A stretch of 13,361 nt of DNA, from positions 1 to 13,361 of the forward strand of contig URSX01000044.1 in the NCBI GenBank assembly GCA_900550615.1, given 5' to 3'. This document shows positions 8,874-13,361 of this stretch, piece after piece. The notes under the pieces are model-generated. The model had not been told where the DNA came from. It did no database searches and was given only the letters and a program-made list of their open reading frames with translations. Origin of the DNA: an uncultured Eubacteriales bacterium. GTDB taxonomy: Bacteria; Bacillota; Clostridia; Oscillospirales; Oscillospiraceae. The stretch's first letter is position 1. Each line of letters begins with the position of its first letter. Made by a program: the position numbers and the translations under genes.

Positions 8874-8896
8874 CCGTACACCGGTGTACGATGCAA
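8866..8896 (-). promoter_or_regulatory. MerR-type promoter driving the giant surface-protein gene
   Basis: Read on the minus strand: -35 TTGCAT (8896-8891), a 19-bp spacer (8890-8872) and -10 TATACT (8871-8866). The start site would be near 8859, leaving a leader of about 65 bases. A 19-bp spacer is too long for good basal sigma-A activity and is the hallmark of promoters that MerR-family activators untwist. The spacer carries the 16-bp palindrome flush with the -35 and three bases from the -10, as I recall for the Tn501 mer operator. A-tracts just upstream of the -35 (about 8897-8915) may act as an UP element. The -10 overlaps the -10 of the opposing regulator promoter. Confidence 0.75.
8875..8890. 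promoter_or_regulatory. Perfect 16-bp palindrome, likely MerR operator
   Basis: CGTACACCGGTGTACG is identical to its own reverse complement. It lies inside the 19-bp spacer of the minus-strand promoter and across the predicted transcription start (about 8880) of the plus-strand regulator promoter. Its GTAC half-sites recall those of the mer operator. Binding here would allow activation leftward and autorepression rightward. The palindrome is seen directly; the identity of the binding protein is inferred from position. Confidence 0.8.
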
Positions 8897-8937
8897 GCCT
8901 TTTTTTGAAAAAAGCTGTAAAATTATTGAAAGCGAAC

Positions 8938-8941
8938 GGAG
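8938..8941 (+). promoter_or_regulatory. Ribosome binding site deciding the regulator start
   Basis: GGAG lies five bases before ATG 8947. The longer in-frame alternative, GTG at 8884, has no ribosome binding site, falls inside the palindrome and would add 21 residues not typical of the family. Confidence 0.7.
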
Positions 8942-8946
8942 AATCC

Positions 8947-9723
8947 ATGAGAAACAACAATCCGCATTTACTGTCGATAGGCGAGGTGGCCAAATCCCTG
9001 CACATCACCCGCCGCATCCTGCTCAACTACGAGGACAAGGGGCTGGTGCGCCCCGATGTGAAGGAGGGCAAGGGCGGCAACCGCTACTATACCACCGACA
9101 CCGTGACCCGTATCCGGGCCATCCGCCGCCTGCAGTCCCTGGGCATCTCCCTGGACGAAATAAAGCTCTACTTTGAGGACAAGGCCGACCTGCGGGAATT
9201 TATCAGGCGGCTGGAGAATATGCGGGACGAGCTGGACCTGTGCATCGAAAAGCTCCGCCTGCGGGTCAGCGAAAATGAGGAGGATGTCATTGAGGTGCGG
9301 GAGATCCCGGCCCAGACGCTGTATATCCGCCGCTGCAGCACCCCTACGGTGGCCCATCGAATGGAAATTTTCCGGCAGGTGATCCCGGAGGCTATGCGCC
9401 TGTATGGAAGCGACAGCTCCAAGCGGATGTTCCTGCTGGCCTACCCCCTGGAGGACACCGATGACACCCGCTTCTGTGTGGCGGTGCCCCAGGACAGCCG
9501 CGGAGACGGCGTGGAGCAGTGGGAAAAGGAACGGGCGGTGAGCGTGTTTTTCCATGGGGATTACACCGATATCCCCCGAATACGGGAAAAGCTGCTGGAC
9601 TATGCCCGGCAGCACGGGCTGCGGCCTAAGGGGACCTGCCGCCATATCTATCTGGAGGGCCCGGCCCACCACTCGGATGCGAATAAATTTATCACGCAGG
9701 TGGCCATACCCGTGGAGGAATGA
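8947..9723 (+). CDS. MerR-family transcriptional regulator with GyrI/BmrR-like effector domain
   Basis: The protein has 258 residues. Residues 9-35 form the winged helix-turn-helix (LSIGEVAKSLHI, then NYEDKGLV), and the wing has the family's NRYYTTDTV (45-53). Residues about 78-112 look like the dimerisation coiled coil. Residues about 115-258 resemble the GyrI-like/AraC effector-binding fold found in BmrR: EVREIPAQTLYIRR at its start, HIYLEGPAHH near the end and a closing QVAIPVEE strand. No Cys cluster for metal sensing is visible, so the ligand is more likely a small, perhaps hydrophobic or cationic, molecule. Its gene diverges from the giant surface-protein gene across 152 bases holding a MerR-type promoter, which makes that gene the obvious target; autorepression is also predicted. 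The family call is strong, the ligand unknown. Confidence 0.92.
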   Translation: MRNNNPHLLSIGEVAKSLHITRRILLNYEDKGLVRPDVKEGKGGNRYYTTDTVTRIRAIRRLQSLGISLDEIKLYFEDKADLREFIRRLENMRDELDLCIEKLRLRVSENEEDVIEVREIPAQTLYIRRCSTPTVAHRMEIFRQVIPEAMRLYGSDSSKRMFLLAYPLEDTDDTRFCVAVPQDSRGDGVEQWEKERAVSVFFHGDYTDIPRIREKLLDYARQHGLRPKGTCRHIYLEGPAHHSDANKFITQVAIPVEE

Positions 9724-9735
9724 GGGAAAATGGGA

Positions 9736-9764
9736 TTCACAAACGGAAGGAACTGTGCTATAAT
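9736..9764 (+). promoter_or_regulatory. Strong extended -10 promoter of the hydratase-icd operon
   Basis: TTCACA (9736-9741), a 17-bp spacer and TATAAT (9759-9764), with TGC directly before the -10 (extended -10). The start site would be near 9771, about 35 bases before the first codon. It begins 12 bases after the regulator's stop codon, and no terminator is seen between, so some read-through from the regulator is possible. The 16-bp palindrome does not recur here. Confidence 0.8.
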
Positions 9765-9791
9765 CCCTCTGATTGATTTTCATAAACTGGC

Positions 9792-9800
9792 GAGGAGGAG
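9792..9800 (+). promoter_or_regulatory. Ribosome binding site of the aconitase-like gene
   Basis: GAGGAGGAG lies five bases before ATG 9806. It supports this start over the in-frame ATT at 9773, which lies upstream of the ribosome binding site and close to the predicted transcription start. Confidence 0.85.
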
Positions 9801-9805
9801 ACCAT

Positions 9806-12049
9806 ATGATCCAGTGTTTTGACAAGGGCGTTTTCCTGGAAAACGGCCAACTGACGGAAACAGCCCCCGTGTCCGCCGCCCGGGCCCGGGAGAACACCAT
9901 GGCCTGGCAGATCCTGCAGGCCCACAATGTAAGCGGCGATGCAGAGCGGCTGCAGGTGCGCTTTGATGCCATGGTGTCCCACGACATCACCTATGTGGGC
10001 ATCATCCAGCAGGCCAGGGCCTCGGGGATGAAGGAATTTCCCATTCCCTACGCCCTGACCAACTGCCACAACAGCCTGTGCGCCGTGGGCGGCACCATCA
10101 ACGAGGACGACCATATGTTCGGCCTGTCCGCCGCCAAAAAGTATGGCGGCATCTATGTGCCCGCCAACCAGAGCGTCATCCACTCCTACGCCCGGGAGGA
10201 GCTGGCCGGGTGCGGCAGGATGATCCTGGGCTCCGACTCCCACACCCGCTACGGGGCTCTGGGCACCATGGCCGTGGGCGAGGGTGGCCCGGAGCTTGCC
10301 AAGCAGCTGCTGAAAAACACCTGGGATGTGCCCATGCCCAAGGTGGTGCTGGTGTACCTCACCGGCAAGCCCCAAAAGGGTGTAGGCCCCCACGATGTGG
10401 CCATCGCCCTGGTGAAGGCCACCTTTGAGACGGGCTTTGTAAATAACTGTGTGCTGGAGTTCTGCGGCCCCGGCATCCATGATCTGCCCATTGACTACCG
10501 CAACGGCATCGACGTGATGACCACCGAGACCACCTGCCTCTCCTCCATCTGGGAGACGGATGAGGTGACGGAGGGCTTCTTTAAGACCCATGGCCGCCCC
10601 GAGGACTATAAGCCCCTGCACCCGGGGGATGTGGCCTGGTATGACAGGTACATCACCATTGAGCTGGATAAGGTGGAGCCCATGATCGCCCTGCCCTTCC
10701 ACCCCTCCAATGCCTACACCATCAAGGAATTCCTGGCCAACGCCGAGGAAATTCTCCGTGGCGTGGAGGAAGACGCCCGGCGGCGCTTCCCCAAGGCAGA
10801 TCCCCATCTGACGGATAAAATTCACGACGGCGGCGTCTGGGCCGACCAGGGCGTCATCGCCGGGTGCGCCGGCGGCCTGTTTGACAACATCACCGAAGCC
10901 GCCGACATCCTCCGGGGCAAATTCACCGGCTCCGGGGCCTTCAGCTTCGATGTGTACCCCACGTCGGTGCCGGTCTCCCTGGAGCTGATGAAGATCGGCG
11001 CCACGGCAGACCTGCTGGAGTCCGGGGCCATCATCAAGCCCAGCTTCTGCGGCCCCTGCTTCGGCGCGGGGGATGTGCCCGCCAACAACGGCCTGTCCCT
11101 GCGCCACACCACCCGCAACTTCCCCAACCGGGAGGGCAGCAAGCCCGGGGAGGGCCAGTTTGCAGGCGTGTGCCTGATGGATGCCCGGTCCATTGCCGCC
11201 ACCGCGGCAAACGGCGGCCGCATCACCCCGGCCACGGAGGTGGACTACGCCCCGGTGCACCACGAGTATCACTTTGATGATACCGTGTATAAAAACCGGG
11301 TGTACTACGGCTTCGGCAAGGCAGATCCCGACCTGCAGCTGCAAATGGGCCCCAACATCACCGACTGGCCCAAAATGTACCAGCTGAGCGAGAATCTCCT
11401 GGTGGAGCTGGCGGCGGTGATCCACGACCCGGTGACCACCACAGACGAGCTGATCCCCTCCGGGGAGACCTCCTCCTACCGCAGCAATCCCCTGCGCCTG
11501 GCCGAGTTTACCCTCAGCCGCCGGGTGCCGGAGTATGTGGGCCGCTCCAAGGCCGTGGCGGAGCAGGAAAAGGCCCGGCGGGAGGGCGATCTGAGCGTCC
11601 ATCTGCGCCAGATTCTCGCCCGGGTGGGCAATGCGGATGAATTGGCCCAGAGCACCCAGTTCGGCTCCGCCGTATTTGCCAACAAGCCCGGAGACGGCTC
11701 TGCCCGGGAGCAGGCCGCCTCCTGCCAGAAGGTGCTGGGGGGCTTCGCCAACATCTGCTACCAGTTCGCCACCAAGCGCTACCGCAGCAACTGCATCAAC
11801 TGGGGCATCCTGCCCTTTACCATAGACGAGGGCACGCCCTTCGACTATGAAAGCGGCGACTGCGTGTTCGTCCCCGGCATCCGTCAGGCGGTGGAGCAGG
11901 GCCGGGAGGACATCCCCGCCCAGGTCATCTGCAAGGACGGCAGCGTGCACGATCTGTTGCTGCATGTGAAGGGCCTGACGGCGGACGAGAAGGAAATTTT
12001 GCTGCGCGGCTGCCTGATGAACTACTACGCCGCCCGGAACAAGGAGTGA
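9806..12049 (+). CDS. Aconitase-superfamily hydratase (YbhJ-like), probable aconitate hydratase
   Basis: The protein has 747 residues, close to the length I recall for E. coli YbhJ and mitochondrial aconitase. The probable reaction is citrate to isocitrate via cis-aconitate, in the cytoplasm. The three 4Fe-4S ligands are visible as Cys354 (AGCAGG), Cys415 and Cys418 (CGPC), matching Cys358, 421 and 424 of pig aconitase. Also kept by eye alignment are Asp144-Ser145-His146 (GSDSHT), Arg437 and Arg442 (TRNFPNR), and Ser632 and Arg634 in the swivel domain (GDGSAREQAA). Differences: the canonical CDH dyad reads CHN at 87-89, Ser643 is Ala633, and the REHAA His is Gln636. The isocitrate dehydrogenase gene starts four bases after its stop, so both probably serve 2-oxoglutarate and glutamate synthesis. 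The family is certain; the exact substrate is less so because of the substitutions. Confidence 0.85.
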   Translation: MIQCFDKGVFLENGQLTETAPVSAARARENTMAWQILQAHNVSGDAERLQVRFDAMVSHDITYVGIIQQARASGMKEFPIPYALTNCHNSLCAVGGTINEDDHMFGLSAAKKYGGIYVPANQSVIHSYAREELAGCGRMILGSDSHTRYGALGTMAVGEGGPELAKQLLKNTWDVPMPKVVLVYLTGKPQKGVGPHDVAIALVKATFETGFVNNCVLEFCGPGIHDLPIDYRNGIDVMTTETTCLSSIWETDEVTEGFFKTHGRPEDYKPLHPGDVAWYDRYITIELDKVEPMIALPFHPSNAYTIKEFLANAEEILRGVEEDARRRFPKADPHLTDKIHDGGVWADQGVIAGCAGGLFDNITEAADILRGKFTGSGAFSFDVYPTSVPVSLELMKIGATADLLESGAIIKPSFCGPCFGAGDVPANNGLSLRHTTRNFPNREGSKPGEGQFAGVCLMDARSIAATAANGGRITPATEVDYAPVHHEYHFDDTVYKNRVYYGFGKADPDLQLQMGPNITDWPKMYQLSENLLVELAAVIHDPVTTTDELIPSGETSSYRSNPLRLAEFTLSRRVPEYVGRSKAVAEQEKARREGDLSVHLRQILARVGNADELAQSTQFGSAVFANKPGDGSAREQAASCQKVLGGFANICYQFATKRYRSNCINWGILPFTIDEGTPFDYESGDCVFVPGIRQAVEQGREDIPAQVICKDGSVHDLLLHVKGLTADEKEILLRGCLMNYYAARNKE

Positions 12050-12053
12050 GACC

Positions 12054-13265
12054 ATGGAAAAAATCAAAATGACCACCCCCCTGGTGGAGATGGACGGCGA
12101 CGAGATGACCCGCATCCTGTGGGGGATGATCAAAGAGCAGCTGATCCTGCCCTTTGTGGACTTAAAGACCGAATATTATGACCTGGGCCTGCTGCATCGG
12201 AACGAGACGGAGGATCAGGTGACGGTGGAGGCGGCCAATGCCACCCGCCGCCTGGGAGTGGCTGTAAAGTGCGCCACCATCACGCCCAATAAGCAGCGCA
12301 TGGAGGAGTACCCCCAGCTGACCCAGATGTGGAAAAGCCCCAACGGCACCATCCGCTCCATCCTGGACGGCACGGTGTTCCGGGCCCCCATCCTCATCGA
12401 CTCCATCCATCCGGTGGTGAAGAACTGGAAAAAGCCCATCACCATCGCCCGCCACGCCTACGGCGATGTGTATAAGAGCGTGGATCTGTACACCACCGAG
12501 CCCGGCGTCTGCACCATGACCTTCAAGGGCCGGAGCGGTGCGGAGCAGACCATCACCGTGCAGCAGGTGGACGGGCCCGCCGTGTGGCAGGGCCAGCACA
12601 ACAAGGAAAAGAGCATCCGCTCCTTTGCCCGGGCCTGCTTTCAGTACGCCATCGACACGAAGCAGGATCTGTGGTTTTCCACCAAGGACACCATCGCCAA
12701 GGTCTATGACGGCGAATTCAAGAAGGTGTTTGAGGAGGAGTTTGAGAGTTACAAGGCGGAGTTTGAGAAGCTGGGCATCACCTATTTCTACACCCTCATC
12801 GACGACGCAGTGGCCCGGGTCATCCGCTCCGAGGGCGGGTTCATCTGGGCCTGCAAGAACTATGACGGGGACGTGATGAGCGATATGGTGTCCACTGCCT
12901 TCGGGAGCCTCGCCATGATGACCTCCGTGCTGGTGGCCCCGGACGGCACCACGGAGTACGAGGCCGCCCACGGCACCGTCACCAAGCACTACTACAAGCA
13001 CCTGCAGGGGGAGGCCACCTCCACCAACCCCATGGCTACCATCTTTGCCTGGAGCGGCGCTCTGCGCAAACGCGGCCAGCTGGACGGGCTCAAAGACCTG
13101 GAGAATTTCGCGGAGCAGCTGGAAGGGGCCTGCTTTGACACCCTGAACCAGGGCACCATGACCAAGGATCTGGTGGGCCTGGTGGACGAGGGTGCGCCTG
13201 CCCACGCCGTCACCAGTGAGGAGTTTATTGCCGCCATCCGGGCGAATTTGGAAAAGCGGCTGTGA
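12054..13265 (+). CDS. icd: NADP-dependent isocitrate dehydrogenase (eukaryotic IDH1/2-type)
   Basis: The protein has 403 residues and oxidatively decarboxylates isocitrate to 2-oxoglutarate with NADP in the cytoplasm. It resembles the IDH1/2 homodimer type rather than E. coli Icd: VEMDGDEMTR at the start, SPNGTIRSILDGTVFR (95-110, with Ser95, Asn97, Arg101, Arg110), ARHAYGD (Arg133 matching human Arg132), Tyr140, STKDT (Lys211), YDGDVMSD (metal ligands Asp273 and Asp277), and HGTVTKHY (306-313), the loop that selects NADP (human HGTVTRHY). All catalytic positions appear intact. AAGGAG (12041-12046) runs up to the hydratase stop codon and precedes ATG 12054 by seven bases, so the two genes are translationally close. 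It ends inside a 14-bp tandem duplication just before the terminator. Confidence 0.96.
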   Translation: MEKIKMTTPLVEMDGDEMTRILWGMIKEQLILPFVDLKTEYYDLGLLHRNETEDQVTVEAANATRRLGVAVKCATITPNKQRMEEYPQLTQMWKSPNGTIRSILDGTVFRAPILIDSIHPVVKNWKKPITIARHAYGDVYKSVDLYTTEPGVCTMTFKGRSGAEQTITVQQVDGPAVWQGQHNKEKSIRSFARACFQYAIDTKQDLWFSTKDTIAKVYDGEFKKVFEEEFESYKAEFEKLGITYFYTLIDDAVARVIRSEGGFIWACKNYDGDVMSDMVSTAFGSLAMMTSVLVAPDGTTEYEAAHGTVTKHYYKHLQGEATSTNPMATIFAWSGALRKRGQLDGLKDLENFAEQLEGACFDTLNQGTMTKDLVGLVDEGAPAHAVTSEEFIAAIRANLEKRL

Positions 13266-13288
13266 GTACACAAATGTGAGTACACAAA
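13261..13288 (+). repeat. 14-bp tandem duplication across the icd stop codon
   Basis: TGTGAGTACACAAA occurs twice back to back (13261-13274 and 13275-13288). The first copy contains the icd stop codon (TGA 13263-13265), and the last three bases of the second copy begin the terminator stem. It looks like a slippage duplication; no function is evident. Confidence 0.9.
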
Positions 13289-13318
13289 GGGGCGCTGCCG
13301 GAAGGGCAGCGCCCCTTT
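13286..13318 (+). terminator. Intrinsic terminator-like hairpin after icd
   Basis: A perfect 14-bp GC-rich stem (13286-13299 with 13305-13318) closes a GGAAG loop, beginning 20 bases after the icd stop. The stem ends in TTT but GCG follows, so the U-tract is short. The AAA and TTT flanks pair, so it could also work on the opposite strand. Confidence 0.85.
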
Positions 13319-13361
13319 GCGCGGTTCGCTGTTTTACACGAGAGAAGAGAGGAATTATTGT
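13319..13361 (+). other. Edge sequence with possible start of a further gene
   Basis: After the terminator there is a short intergenic stretch. AGAGGA (13348-13353) followed by six bases and GT at the window end could be the ribosome binding site and first two bases of a GTG-initiated gene. No convincing promoter was seen in the 43 bases. This is a guess from spacing only. Confidence 0.25.

Noticed and set aside
8897..8915. T-run/A-run inverted repeat as a terminator
   Set aside because: It is an AT-only weak stem located in the regulator leader, without a GC stem. It is better explained as an A-tract upstream of the minus-strand -35.
8884..8946. Upstream GTG start that would extend the MerR protein by 21 residues
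   Set aside because: It falls within the palindrome and at the predicted transcription start, has no ribosome binding site, and the family HTH starts directly after ATG 8947.
9758..12133. 791-codon minus-strand open frame opposite the hydratase gene, and a 369-codon one opposite icd
   Set aside because: Both lie antisense to well-recognised enzymes with intact motifs. Their translations are compositionally odd and match no family I know.

Overview
The window looks like a chromosomal segment from a high-GC gut Clostridium relative (Bacillota, probably Oscillospiraceae or a nearby family). The reasons are Gram-positive ribosome binding sites (AGGAGG type), sigma-A promoters, a giant cell-wall-anchored protein with beta-helix repeats of the kind common in gut Firmicutes, and GC-rich codon use. 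This placement is an inference from style, not a search. LAYOUT. (1) Positions 1-94 hold a strong hairpin (16-50) between the window edge and the 3' end of a minus-strand gene. (2) Positions 95-8794, minus strand, are one giant gene of 2899 residues. It encodes a secreted adhesin-like protein: signal peptide, four beta-helix modules, Ig-like spacers, an array of about ten to twelve CxxC zinc-ribbon-like or disulfide repeats, an X2-like domain, and a C-terminal VPTGD motif, membrane helix and basic tail. (3) Positions 8795-8946 are a compact divergent regulatory region. (4) Positions 8947-9723, plus strand, encode a MerR-family regulator with a GyrI/BmrR-like ligand-binding C-terminus. (5) Positions 9736-13318 are a metabolic operon with its own promoter: an aconitase-superfamily hydratase (9806-12049), then a eukaryotic-type NADP-dependent isocitrate dehydrogenase (12054-13265), ending in a terminator hairpin. 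HOW THE PARTS WORK TOGETHER. The main observation is the divergent regulatory region. Reading toward the giant gene there is a -35 TTGCAT, a 19-bp spacer and a -10 TATACT. The spacer contains a perfect 16-bp palindrome (8875-8890) flush against the -35 and three bases from the -10. The long spacer and this placement match classical MerR-activated promoters such as Tn501 mer. The same palindrome lies over the predicted start site of the regulator's own promoter (TTGACA-17-TATAGT, 8845-8873). The sequence therefore predicts that the MerR protein represses itself and, when it binds a ligand, switches on the giant surface protein. The aconitase-like and isocitrate dehydrogenase genes form a separate unit, probably for the citrate to 2-oxoglutarate branch that supplies glutamate. 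The hydratase keeps the 4Fe-4S cysteines but appears to have lost some canonical aconitase active-site residues. No RNA genes, CRISPR arrays, insertion sequences or phage genes were seen.
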